64,000 bases of DNA from CAZVED01 sp964626205 (lineage in GTDB: Bacteria > Patescibacteriota > Patescibacteriia > SG8-24), in the NCBI GenBank assembly GCA_964626205.1, contig CAZVED010000002.1, positions 1-64,000 on the forward strand, in the 5' to 3' direction. The notes below the pieces were generated by a model that had not been told where the DNA came from, did no database searches, and saw only the letters and a list, made by a program, of their open reading frames with translations. Positions 6,812-14,863 of the stretch are shown here, piece after piece (position 1 is the stretch's first letter; the number at the start of each line of letters is the position of its first letter). The position numbers were made by a program, and so were the translations under genes.

Positions 6812-8305
6812 ATGCCAAAATACTACCTCACCACACCCATCTACTACGTGAACGACAAGCCGCACATCGGCCATGCGTACACGACCATCGTCGCGGACAC
6901 CATCAAGCGCTGGCAGCAGCTCAAGGGTAACGAAGCTCGGCTCGTGACCGGCACCGACGAGAACAGCCAGAAGAACGTCGAGGCCGCGCAGAAAGCCGGC
7001 GTCGACGACATCCAGACCTACCTCGATGGCATGGCGACCGTCTGGCAGAACACCTGGCAGACGCTCGGCATCGGCGTCGACGACTTCATCCGCACGACCG
7101 ACGACCGCCACAAGAAAGGCGTCGCGAAGTTCTGGGAAACGGTCTACGCCAAGGGCGACATCTATCAAGGTGAGTACGAGGGTCTCTACTGCACAGGCTG
7201 CGAGGCGTTCTATAAGGAAACCGACCTCGTCGACGGCAACTGCCCGATGCACAAGAAACCGGTCACGGTCCTCAAGGAGAAGAACTGGTTCTTCAAGCTG
7301 TCTAGCTACCGCGAAAAGCTTCTCGCGCACATCGACGCCAACCCGGATTTCGTGCAGCCGGCGTCGCGCCGCAACGAGATCCGCTCCTACATCGACAAGT
7401 TCATGGAAGACGTCTCCATCTCCCGCGAGACCGTAAAGTGGGGGATTCCGGTACCGAACGACCCAGGCTCCGTCATCTATGTCTGGTTCGATGCGCTCTT
7501 GAACTACATGACCGCCGTCGGCTACGGCACGGACGACGCGATGTTCGAAAAATGGTGGGGTAAAGATGGTGCCGACCTGCATCTCGTCGGCAAGGACATC
7601 ATCAAGTTCCACTGCGCGCTCTGGCCCGCGATGCTCATGAGTGCCGGGGTCGCGCTCCCGAAACAGGTGTACGCGCACGGCTTCTTCACCATCAACGGCG
7701 AGAAGATTTCCAAGTCGCTCGGCAACGCCATCGACCCGCTGGAACTCGCGGCGAAGGTCGGTATCGATCCGGTGCGCTACTACCTCCTGCGCGAAATCCC
7801 ATTCGGAGAGGACGGCGACTTCTCCGAGGAACGCCTCCGCGCGCGCTACAACGGCGAGCTCGGTAATGCACTCGGCAACGGCTTCTACCGCGTGCTCTCC
7901 ATGACGGAAAAGTACAACGAAGGGAAGGTCCCTGCGATGGCGGACATGGGCGGCATGTTCGTCGACGCTGCTTGGACAGGCTTTAGTGGCGCTATGGACG
8001 CATTCATATTCCACCATGCCATTGGGCAAGTGATGGACCTTGCTGGTCGTGTAAATGCCGACATCGACACCGTGAAACCATGGGCGCTCGCCAAAGAGGA
8101 TCCTGCCGCCGTGGCACCGCACCTCTACCGCTGGCTGGAAACGTTCCGCCACGTCGCGCTCATGCTCGCACCCATCATGCCGGAGGTCTCCGCAAAGATG
8201 CTCGTGCAGCTCGGCAATCCATCCACCGAGAAGGAGTGGGGCGGTCTCCAAGAAGGCACCCTGCTCGCCAAAGGCGAACCGTTGTTCCCACGCCTCGAGG
8301 CATGA
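6812..8305 (+). CDS. metG: Methionyl-tRNA synthetase
   Basis: This 497-residue class I synthetase charges tRNA-Met. The HIGH motif is P-H-I-G-H-A-Y at 17-23. The KMSKS motif appears as K-I-S-K-S-L-G-N near 297. One zinc knuckle is visible (C126-x2-C129 and C144-x2-H147). The anticodon-binding helical domain fills the C-terminus. There is no C-terminal EMAP/dimerisation domain, so the protein is of the short bacterial type. It is coupled to rsmI and ends at a strong terminator. Confidence 0.96.
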   Translation: MPKYYLTTPIYYVNDKPHIGHAYTTIVADTIKRWQQLKGNEARLVTGTDENSQKNVEAAQKAGVDDIQTYLDGMATVWQNTWQTLGIGVDDFIRTTDDRHKKGVAKFWETVYAKGDIYQGEYEGLYCTGCEAFYKETDLVDGNCPMHKKPVTVLKEKNWFFKLSSYREKLLAHIDANPDFVQPASRRNEIRSYIDKFMEDVSISRETVKWGIPVPNDPGSVIYVWFDALLNYMTAVGYGTDDAMFEKWWGKDGADLHLVGKDIIKFHCALWPAMLMSAGVALPKQVYAHGFFTINGEKISKSLGNAIDPLELAAKVGIDPVRYYLLREIPFGEDGDFSEERLRARYNGELGNALGNGFYRVLSMTEKYNEGKVPAMADMGGMFVDAAWTGFSGAMDAFIFHHAIGQVMDLAGRVNADIDTVKPWALAKEDPAAVAPHLYRWLETFRHVALMLAPIMPEVSAKMLVQLGNPSTEKEWGGLQEGTLLAKGEPLFPRLEA

Positions 8306-8316
8306 CCTGCACCGAA

Positions 8317-8345
8317 CGCCGCCGCGACTGACGCGACGGCGTTTT
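8317..8345 (+). terminator. Terminator of metG, overlapping the cvpA promoter
   Basis: The stem CGCCGCCGCG/CGCGACGGCG (8317-8326, 8332-8341) is followed by TTTT. A CTGACG-like -35 lies in the loop and 3' arm, with TAAAGT (8351-8356) 17 bases further, 6 bases before the next ATG. Confidence 0.8.
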
Positions 8346-8362
8346 CGTGCTAAAGTATCCCC

Positions 8363-8875
8363 ATGACCATCATCGACGTCACGCTTCTCGTCGTCCTCGG
8401 CGGCTTCGTGCTTGCCGGTTTCTGGTTCGGCCTCATCCACATGCTAGGCGCGCTGCTCGGCCTGTTTCTTGGCACGTTCCTCGCCAGCCGCTACTACGAA
8501 CCGCTCGCGCAGTGGTTCTTCTCCATCAACGACGTCAACATCAACCTGCTCCGCATCATCTCGTTCCTGCTCATCTCGTTCATCGTGACGCGCATCGTCG
8601 GTTTCGCGGTGCATATCGCGGACCGCATCTTCAGGGTCGTCGCGGTCATCCCGTTCATGAAGACGTTCAACCGCCTCTTGGGCGCTGGGCTCGGCTTCAT
8701 CGAAGGCGCGCTGCTCTTGGGTCTCTTCGTCTACTTCACGTCACGCTTCCCAATCACGCCGGGCTTCGAACTCATGCTCCGCGCATCCGAAGTGGCACGC
8801 GTCTTCAATATCGCAGGCAAACTCATGTCACCGTTCCTCCCACACGCGCTGCGTATCGTGCAGTCTGTGCTCTAA
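8363..8875 (+). CDS. CvpA-family membrane protein
   Basis: This is a 170-residue protein with four predicted membrane segments (about 4-22, 27-45, 62-84, 104-124) and a short cytoplasmic tail. The N-terminal pattern I-D-V-x-L-L-V-V-L-G-G-F-x-x-G-x-x-x-G and the G-x-G-x-x-E-G-A helix fit CvpA/colicin V production proteins, whose exact role in envelope physiology is unsettled. The mRNA is probably leaderless. The tatD gene begins 11 bases after the stop, so it may share the transcript. Confidence 0.8.
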   Translation: MTIIDVTLLVVLGGFVLAGFWFGLIHMLGALLGLFLGTFLASRYYEPLAQWFFSINDVNINLLRIISFLLISFIVTRIVGFAVHIADRIFRVVAVIPFMKTFNRLLGAGLGFIEGALLLGLFVYFTSRFPITPGFELMLRASEVARVFNIAGKLMSPFLPHALRIVQSVL

Positions 8876-8886
8876 TCCGTGCCGGT

Positions 8887-9717
8887 ATGATTCGCCTCAT
8901 CGACACCCACGCCCATCTTGACGCCTCCATCTACGAGCGCGACCTCGACATCGTCGTGCGCGCTGCCGATGCCGAAGGTGTCGCAACAGTCACGATCGGC
9001 AACGACTACGCTTCGTCCGTGCGCGCGGTGGAAATCGCCGAGCGATACCCATCCGTCTGGGCGGCTGTCGGCATCCACCCGTCCCGTATTCCGGCAGGCG
9101 CGGATGCCGAAGCGCTCGGCATCGACCGCTTCCACGAACTCGCAGCACACCCGAAAGTCGTCGCCATCGGCGAAACCGGTCTCGACTTCCGCGATCTCAA
9201 CCAGGAGTACCGCTGGAGCCCGGACCGTGCCAAAGCGGACAGCCTCAAGGAAGCGCAAAAGAAAGTCTTCGGCCGCTTCCTCCAGCTCGCGCAGGAACAC
9301 CGCCTGCCGCTCTTGCTGCACTGCCGCGACGCGCACAAGGACATGCTCGACATGCTCGAAACATGGGACCGTGCCACGCCGGGCTTCGATGCACGTGGTG
9401 TCATTCACGCGTTCACCGGAACCTGGAAAGACGCGCGACGCTACTTCAACCTGGAGTTCGCGATCTCGGTCACCGGCACCATGACGCACGGCGCGTATCA
9501 AGGCGAGCTCGTTCGAAAGACGCCGCTCTCGCAACTCGTCCTCGAATCCGACTGTCCGCATCTGACGCCGGTTCCGTGGGCAGCGCGCCGCAACGAGCCG
9601 GCCTATCTCGGTCTCGTCGCGAACGCCGTGGCTGCCGCACGCGGCATTTCCGTGGAGGAAGTCGCCAAGCAGACCACGTACAACTGCCGACGGATGTTCC
9701 GCAAAATGATCATCTAG
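8887..9717 (+). CDS. TatD family metal-dependent DNase (first copy)
   Basis: This 276-residue TIM-barrel hydrolase belongs to the family of 3'-5' exonucleases and D-aminoacyl-tRNA-type deacylases. Metal ligands are visible: D-T-H-A-H-L-D at residues 6-12, G-E-T-G-L-D near 97, H-C-R-D-A-H near 148, H-A-F-T-G near 177 and E-S-D-C-P-H-L near 221. The start at 8887 is chosen because the family begins immediately before D-x-H-x-H; the longer frame upstream overlaps cvpA. A second tatD follows 16 bases later. The two are clearly different in sequence, so this is an old duplication or two acquisitions. Confidence 0.9.
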   Translation: MIRLIDTHAHLDASIYERDLDIVVRAADAEGVATVTIGNDYASSVRAVEIAERYPSVWAAVGIHPSRIPAGADAEALGIDRFHELAAHPKVVAIGETGLDFRDLNQEYRWSPDRAKADSLKEAQKKVFGRFLQLAQEHRLPLLLHCRDAHKDMLDMLETWDRATPGFDARGVIHAFTGTWKDARRYFNLEFAISVTGTMTHGAYQGELVRKTPLSQLVLESDCPHLTPVPWAARRNEPAYLGLVANAVAAARGISVEEVAKQTTYNCRRMFRKMII

Positions 9718-9733
9718 GGTAGGCTGCATTCCT

Positions 9734-10591
9734 ATGAAGCTTCTTGATGCGCACAGCCACATCAATTTTCGCGCGTATGCGGACGATGCCGAAGAGGCGA
9801 TAGCCCGCGCCAACGAGCAAGGCATCGGCATGCTTGCGGTCGGTTCACAATACGTCACGAGCGAAAGCGCCATCGCCATGGCAGAAAAGCACGACGACAT
9901 GTGGGCCGTCGTCGGCTTGCATCCCACGAACCTCGTCTCTTCGCACGAAGACGAAAACGAACTCGCACCAGGCGCAGTACGGGAAAGCACGTTCGACACA
10001 GAAAAATACCGTGCGCTCGCCAAGAGCTCCAAAAAAATCGTCGCGATAGGGGAGTGCGGTCTCGATTATTTTCATATGGACATTCCCGGCATCACGCTGG
10101 AAGAACTGAAGCATCGGCAGAAAGAAGCGTTCCGCGCGCACTTGGACCTCGCGCTCGAACTCTCGCTCCCCGTCATGATTCATTGCCGCGAAGCCCACGA
10201 CGACTTGGCCGACATCTTGGAAGAGTACGATAAAGCAGGGAAACGCGTACGTGGAAACATTCACTGTTTCACCGGGACATGGAAGGAAGCGCAACGCTAC
10301 CTCGCGCTCGACATGTGCATCTCGTTCACCGGCGTCATCACGTTCAAACCGAAAAAGGCGGAGGTGGAACGTGGTGAGACGCTGCAAGACGTGGTGAAGC
10401 TCGTGCCACTCGAAAAAATGCTCGTCGAAACGGACTGTCCGTACCTCGCGCCGGAACCGTACCGAGGCAAGCGCAACGAACCGGCCTACGTGCACTACGT
10501 CGCAGCGAAGGTGGCAGAGCTCAAGGGTATCGACGTGAGCGAAGTCGAACGACAAACGCTCGCCAATGCAAAGAACCTGTTCAGAATCTGA
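9734..10591 (+). CDS. TatD family metal-dependent DNase (second copy)
   Basis: This 285-residue protein has the same barrel and the same ligand set: D-A-H-S-H-I-N at 4-10, G-E-C-G-L-D-Y near 113, H-C-R-E-A-H near 156, H-C-F-T-G near 176 and E-T-D-C-P-Y-L near 235. Relative to the first copy it has an insertion of about 15 residues around 75-90. A TAGGCT box (9720-9725) ends 8 bases before the ATG, so it may have its own leaderless promoter despite the short gap. Substrate differences between the two copies cannot be told from sequence alone. Confidence 0.9.
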   Translation: MKLLDAHSHINFRAYADDAEEAIARANEQGIGMLAVGSQYVTSESAIAMAEKHDDMWAVVGLHPTNLVSSHEDENELAPGAVRESTFDTEKYRALAKSSKKIVAIGECGLDYFHMDIPGITLEELKHRQKEAFRAHLDLALELSLPVMIHCREAHDDLADILEEYDKAGKRVRGNIHCFTGTWKEAQRYLALDMCISFTGVITFKPKKAEVERGETLQDVVKLVPLEKMLVETDCPYLAPEPYRGKRNEPAYVHYVAAKVAELKGIDVSEVERQTLANAKNLFRI

Positions 10592-10607
10592 AAACGTTCA
10601 AAACAAG

Positions 10608-10682
10608 ATGGCGGGCACGACGGGTACACTTTTTGGCGAGACTATGGCTCGACAAAAAGTCGTACCCCGAGATGCCCGCCAT
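10608..10682. repeat. 75-base near-perfect hairpin element
   Basis: Outer arms ATGGCGGGCA/TGCCCGCCAT pair perfectly. An inner stem of about 20 pairs (CGGGTAC, ACTTTTTG, CGAG) closes a 7-base loop ACTATGG. No T tract follows directly. It is distinct from the terminator at 10711-10742 and could be a small mobile palindrome or a structured RNA. Confidence 0.6.
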
Positions 10683-10710
10683 TTCGTTTGAGAAGTGAGG
10701 CAAGGATAAG

Positions 10711-10742
10711 AAAAGGGGCATCACCGTAATGGTGATGCCCCT
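10711..10742 (-). terminator. Terminator of the minus-strand orphan gene
   Basis: The perfect stem GGGGCATCACC/GGTGATGCCCC is followed on the minus strand by TTTTCTTATC. It lies 22 bases beyond the stop at 10764. Confidence 0.85.
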
Positions 10743-10763
10743 CAAGTGTGACTGAGCGAGAGC

Positions 10764-12257
10764 TCAGCCTTCGCTGCCATCCTTGGCAGCGAATGCCGCG
10801 AGGGCTCCGAGACCCTTCGCGACGGGCTTCTCGGCCTTTGCCTTGGGCTTCGCGGCGTGACCTTCGGCGTTCTTCTTGGCCGCGGCGATCTCGCCGAGGA
10901 GGCGACGCTCCTCGCGCTCGTAGTACTTCCGCTTGTTCGGCAGAAGGTTCTCGTCCGCGAGCGTGATGCGCACGGCTTCGAGCTGCAGCTCACAACTGAT
11001 GTGCTGCGCCTGCGCGGGCGTCGGCCCGTTGTCGATGACCTCCGTCACCGCGGGTTCCTCAACGGCTTGCGCCGTCTCGGCCTCCATGGTCTCGGACGCC
11101 TGCGCCGTCGCTTCGGGCTCCGTACCCCAGTCGTCGTTCTCCGCGGGGTGACCCGTGGTGATCTCGACGGCCGGTTCCGTAGCCTTCGCTTCGGTGCCAG
11201 CGCTCTTGCGACCACCGCGTCCACGGCTGCCACGAGTGCGCTTGGGCTTCTCGGTAGCGACCGGCTTCTGCTTCTGCTCCGGCTCCTCCCACTCCTTCGC
11301 GATGGCCATGGCGGCCTCCGCGACCGAGCGCAGGAACTGCACGCGCGCCTCGATGCGACGACGGATGAGGAACGGCGCCTTCTTCAAGCCACCGAACATC
11401 GTCGCCGACGCAAAGACGGGGTGCGTGCCGGAGTCCGGGTGGACCGCGGCGAGCAGCTGCGCGGCCGCGCGCTTGATGCGCGACGGCTTATCGACCGGAG
11501 TCAGCACGTTGTCCTCGCCCATGATCTTGGCGTCACCCAAGACCTTCCAGACGTGGACGCGGCGATGACGCGTGGCGACATCCGCCTCGGAGGCGATTGC
11601 GGTCACACGCATGCCATCGTGCTTCGGGTCGACGAGCTCCTCGACGATGTACTCCCGTTCGGCATCGGAGACGAGCCCCGCGGCCTCGAAGAGCGTCGCC
11701 AGTGAGGTTCCGGTCGAGGCCTGGATGAACTCGTCCGTGGCGCCGTGCTGCAGGACGACCATGCGGTCGACCCACAGGTCCTCGAGGACAAGGATGTGGT
11801 TCTGCTTGCCGACCTGTGCGGGCGTCGACTTGCTGTGCAACAGCGCGAGCTTGCCGTCGATGAACGCGATGGGGTCCTGCTTGCGACCTTCGTTCACCAT
11901 GACGTGACGATCGAGTCGCCGCGCGTACTCGGCGAACGGAAGCCACTCTTTCGTGCTGACCTCCTCGTCGAACGGGTTGAGCGGGATCGCCTTCGCGATC
12001 GTCACCCCATCGGGGTTCGACTGGTCCTTGTCGACCACGATGCACTCGTACGGCTTCGCGAGCGGTTGGAACTGACGGGTCGCCGGATAGATCTTCCGGA
12101 CGACGCGCCCCTTCTCGCGACGGATGTCGACCATGTCACGCCCGTCAGGCATGAACGTCACGGTCTCGATCTTGCCGAGGCGGAGCATGAGCTGGTACAA
12201 GCGGTTCATCTTGCGAGGGTCGATACCCCCGACGTTCTGCTGAGTGCGTGGTGCCAT
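10764..12257 (-). CDS. Uncharacterised 497-residue protein with low-complexity linker
   Basis: I do not recognise the family. The start at 12257 has a good AGGAG site. Residues 1-300 look globular and mixed alpha/beta, with a conserved-looking beginning (G-G-I-D-P-R-K-M-N-R-L-Y-Q-L). Residues 325-430 are a basic then acidic Ala/Glu/Lys/Thr-rich linker (K-R-T-R-G-S-R-G-R-G-G-R). Residues 430-470 form a charged helix. The tail is Lys/Ala-rich, ending K-G-L-G-A-L-A-A-F. The basic RG-rich patch suggests nucleic-acid contact, but this is only inference. There is no signal peptide. It is divergent from the equally orphan gene at 12498 and shares a 240-base promoter region with it. Confidence 0.75.
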   Translation of the reverse strand: MAPRTQQNVGGIDPRKMNRLYQLMLRLGKIETVTFMPDGRDMVDIRREKGRVVRKIYPATRQFQPLAKPYECIVVDKDQSNPDGVTIAKAIPLNPFDEEVSTKEWLPFAEYARRLDRHVMVNEGRKQDPIAFIDGKLALLHSKSTPAQVGKQNHILVLEDLWVDRMVVLQHGATDEFIQASTGTSLATLFEAAGLVSDAEREYIVEELVDPKHDGMRVTAIASEADVATRHRRVHVWKVLGDAKIMGEDNVLTPVDKPSRIKRAAAQLLAAVHPDSGTHPVFASATMFGGLKKAPFLIRRRIEARVQFLRSVAEAAMAIAKEWEEPEQKQKPVATEKPKRTRGSRGRGGRKSAGTEAKATEPAVEITTGHPAENDDWGTEPEATAQASETMEAETAQAVEEPAVTEVIDNGPTPAQAQHISCELQLEAVRITLADENLLPNKRKYYEREERRLLGEIAAAKKNAEGHAAKPKAKAEKPVAKGLGALAAFAAKDGSEG

Positions 12258-12387
12258 TGTCTGTCTCCTGTGGTATGCCGCGCCATGCGGCTGCGGCCTG
12301 GTGATGCCGTGGATTTCTCCACAGCCAGTTTTGCCTTGGCGTTTCCGCTTCCGGCCCGATAGTGTAAGGTGCGAAAGATACGCTCGA

Positions 12388-12416
12388 TGTGTACCATGTT
12401 TTCGCCCATTTGTCAA
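12388..12416 (-). promoter_or_regulatory. Promoter of the minus-strand orphan gene
   Basis: On the minus strand TTGACA (12416-12411) is followed by a 17-base spacer and TACACA (12393-12388). The leader to the ATG is about 125 bases, long for this window. Confidence 0.6.
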
Positions 12417-12438
12417 TGCTTGCTGACACTTCCAGCGA

Positions 12439-12467
12439 TTGACATTTCCGCCTTATTCCGGTATGCT
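12439..12467 (+). promoter_or_regulatory. Promoter of the plus-strand orphan gene
   Basis: TTGACA (12439-12444), a 17-base spacer and TATGCT (12462-12467) lie back to back with the minus-strand promoter, so a single regulator could control both genes. Confidence 0.75.
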
Positions 12468-12497
12468 CCCGTTCGGAGGAGGTATATAGCAACGTAT

Positions 12498-14219
12498 ATG
12501 GCAACGACATCAGAACGTCCGTCAGGACACTCGAAGGAGGCAGCTGAGGCTGCTATCGCTTCGGCATCAGAGGCATATCGCGGTGCCGAACAGTCCATTC
12601 TGGGGCTGTTCGACATGTTCGGCGGTTCCTCGCCGAAGAGCGCGGATATCGCGCAGCGCGTGGAACTCCTGGAGGCTTTCTGGTCGTCGGATGCTTATAC
12701 GACGCTCACGAAACCCGAACAGGAGTCGCTCCGCGCACGCTACGGCACCGGCACGGTGGTGGAAACCGCCGAACCGGAAGCCGAGTCACCCACGGAAACG
12801 GCTCCAGAAGCAAAGGTCGCAGAAGCGGCCCCTGCATGGCGCGAGCGCCGCGAGAACGGGAAACCCCCGCTCAAGCGTGTGTTCAAGCAGTACCGCGTCA
12901 GCCACGACGGTATCAACAACGCGTTCATGGTCGTCGAAGACGTGGACGTGTACGACGACGCCAAAAAGGCGTACGAACCGAAGCAGGGAATCCCCACCAA
13001 GATCCGCATCCCGGAGTCGCTCCAGGGAAGCATCATGGAGAAGCCCGAGATCGGACAAGCCATCGTAGAAGCTGCCACGGAAGTCCGGACGAAGCTCGAC
13101 GAGAACGGCCTCAAGCTGTTCTTGGATGAGGCTCGTTGGGAAATCCCGGCGGACAAAGCGAAAGAAGAGCGCACGGCAGTCGTCGATCCCGACGGCTCCG
13201 TGAAACGCCTGTACCTCAAGTGGAAGTACAAGCTCGACGACCAAGTGCGCGGCAAGGACTTCCTGGACCTCTCCGAGGTTCCGGATGCCATCCTGAAGCT
13301 GCTCAAGGAGGATAAGGACTACTGGCGCCGCCCTGAGTGGAAGAAGTGGTTCGGTATCCAGATGCAGAAGAAGCGCGAGGAGATTATCTCCGAAGAGATT
13401 CTCCGCGCCATCGGCAAAGGCAAGGGCGACATCGAAGGTCCGTCCATGGATGTGCGAACGTCCACGGAAATCGAGGAAACCGACGAGACCGTCGAAGCAC
13501 CAAAACCTGCGGAGTCCAAACCGGTGGCAACACCTGTTTCGGCACCCGCTCCGACCCCCAAGGTGGAAGTCGCGCCTGCTCCGGCACCTGCTCCGGCACC
13601 CGCTCCGACCCCCAAGGTGGAAGTCGCGCCTGCTCCTGCTCCAACCCCCAAGGCTGAAGCCCCGGCTCCGGCACCCGAGGAAGCACCAGAGGTTCCGGAA
13701 GCTCCCAAGGAAGTCTCCGCGGAACAGCTTGCAAAGGACGTCGCTGATGAGGTCGAACTGAGCGCAGTCGCGTTCAGCAACGCCTACAAGGACGACATCT
13801 CCGGTCTTTCCGACCGCGTCCTCAGCAATGCGTTCGTCCTGCTCTCGCATAAGTACGCGCTCGCGAAACTCGCCTTCAAGCCGGAGCAGCTCTTCGATGC
13901 GGTCAAGAAACAGACCGATATCCGGCTTGGTATCACGGCGAAACACGAGGCCAAGGAAACGGAACGGGAGGAATTCGAGGAGGAAGGCAAACTCACGGAC
14001 ATCCTCCACAGCCTCGCGGAACGCGCCCTCGCAGGCACGGATGCGCGGCCGACGGAAGTCGCCTACATCGCGGATACGCTCACCGCCTTCCTCCAAAAGG
14101 GGAAGAGTATCCGGCATCTGGAGTACGAACCAGGCAAGCGCCTGCTCGTCCTAGATCGGACGGCGTTCTTCGAACGGGTCCGCCTCCTGCAGGAAGAACT
14201 GCGACGGCGAAATGGCTGA
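12498..14219 (+). CDS. Uncharacterised 573-residue protein with Pro/Ala repeat linker
   Basis: The family is not recognised. ATG 12498 follows a GGAGGAGG ribosome site about 14 bases upstream, rather far. Residues 10-75 are a helical domain. Residues 90-120 are an acidic Pro/Glu/Ala linker. Residues 125-290 look globular and charged. Residues 330-400 are a Pro/Ala/Val/Glu repeat linker built from T-P-K-V-E-V-A-P-A-P blocks. Residues 410-573 form a helical C-terminal domain. There is no signal or membrane segment. The alternation of domains and flexible linkers suggests a scaffold. Its divergent partner at 10764 has a similar multi-linker design and size, and the two may act together. Confidence 0.75.
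   Translation: MATTSERPSGHSKEAAEAAIASASEAYRGAEQSILGLFDMFGGSSPKSADIAQRVELLEAFWSSDAYTTLTKPEQESLRARYGTGTVVETAEPEAESPTETAPEAKVAEAAPAWRERRENGKPPLKRVFKQYRVSHDGINNAFMVVEDVDVYDDAKKAYEPKQGIPTKIRIPESLQGSIMEKPEIGQAIVEAATEVRTKLDENGLKLFLDEARWEIPADKAKEERTAVVDPDGSVKRLYLKWKYKLDDQVRGKDFLDLSEVPDAILKLLKEDKDYWRRPEWKKWFGIQMQKKREEIISEEILRAIGKGKGDIEGPSMDVRTSTEIEETDETVEAPKPAESKPVATPVSAPAPTPKVEVAPAPAPAPAPAPTPKVEVAPAPAPTPKAEAPAPAPEEAPEVPEAPKEVSAEQLAKDVADEVELSAVAFSNAYKDDISGLSDRVLSNAFVLLSHKYALAKLAFKPEQLFDAVKKQTDIRLGITAKHEAKETEREEFEEEGKLTDILHSLAERALAGTDARPTEVAYIADTLTAFLQKGKSIRHLEYEPGKRLLVLDRTAFFERVRLLQEELRRRNG
13541..13636 (+). repeat. Tandem repeat inside the orphan gene linker
   Basis: A 42-base block (GGCACCCGCTCCGACCCCCA and onward) at 13541-13582 is repeated exactly at 13595-13636, a 54-base period. 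It is in frame and encodes the T-P-K-V-E-V-A-P-A-P repeats. Confidence 0.85.
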
Positions 14220-14231
14220 CAACACACGGTA

Positions 14232-14263
14232 GGGGCTCGGACATACGTCCGGGCCCCTTTTTC
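14232..14263 (+). terminator. Terminator after the 573-residue orphan gene
   Basis: GGGGCTCGGAC and GTCCGGGCCCC form the stem, followed by TTTTTC. Confidence 0.85.
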
Positions 14264-14334
14264 TGTTTGACGTCCGCGTGGTGGGTATGCCATGGTGCAG
14301 GAACGGTCCTCGCACGGATCCACGGAAAGGACGG

Positions 14335-14784
14335 GTGCTTCCTTTGACCCTCCGTGACACCGCAAACTGGAACGGCATCGTTTTCGTGACCACGAACATC
14401 GGCGGGAAACTCTCCTACAGGGGCATTTCCTACGCCAACGGCTACGAGGTGCTTCTCGCCAAGACCCTGCAGCACATGAGAATCCCGTTCACGTCCCACG
14501 TGCGCGTGACGCTCGACTACCCAGACGGAAAGACACGCACGTACCATCCAGACTTCCTTTTCGACGGCATGCCCTATGTCTGGACCTCGCCGAAGACCGG
14601 ACGTACGGAAGTCGTCCACGGCTTCGAAGCGAAGTCCCGCTCCGGCGGAACGGTCGAACCGGAGAAGAAACGACTGCTGCTCGCGCAACGTGGCATCAAC
14701 GTCGTGATTCTCGACAATGCCGCGATCGAACGGTTCCACGCTCAACGTCACCTACCGCTCACGCCGCTCATCCTTTCTCCCTGA
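14335..14784 (+). CDS. Small PD-(D/E)XK-type nuclease candidate
   Basis: This is about 149 residues from the GTG at 14335, chosen because GGAAAGGA sits about 6 bases upstream. An in-frame GTG at 14278 and ATG at 14287 would give a longer N-terminus but lack a ribosome site. The catalytic pattern is Y-H-P-D-F-L-F followed about 20 residues later by G-F-E-A-K-S-R, i.e. P-D then E-x-K, as in TnsA-like and other restriction-endonuclease-fold nucleases. A strand and helix follow (I-N-V-V-I-L-D-N). No DNA-recognition domain is visible. It lies between two terminators, so it is probably monocistronic, directly before a helicase-nuclease gene. Confidence 0.6.
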   Translation: MLPLTLRDTANWNGIVFVTTNIGGKLSYRGISYANGYEVLLAKTLQHMRIPFTSHVRVTLDYPDGKTRTYHPDFLFDGMPYVWTSPKTGRTEVVHGFEAKSRSGGTVEPEKKRLLLAQRGINVVILDNAAIERFHAQRHLPLTPLILSP

Positions 14785-14785
14785 T

Positions 14786-14814
14786 AAGCCCCCGCATCAT
14801 GCGGGGGCTTTTTT
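14786..14814 (+). terminator. Terminator after the small nuclease gene
   Basis: The perfect stem CCCCCGCA/TGCGGGGG is followed by CTTTTTTG. Confidence 0.9.
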
Positions 14815-14863
14815 GTCCCCGCCGAGCCTTTCCCGAGCGCACGAACCGTGGCATCCTGTACGC

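Noticed and set aside
6614..8440. 608-codon minus-strand frame opposite metG
   Set aside because: It is the antisense shadow of a clear methionyl-tRNA synthetase gene and has a composition biased to Asp, Val, Arg and Glu without any family motif. Similar long shadows opposite the helicase, PBP2 and clpB genes were rejected for the same reason.
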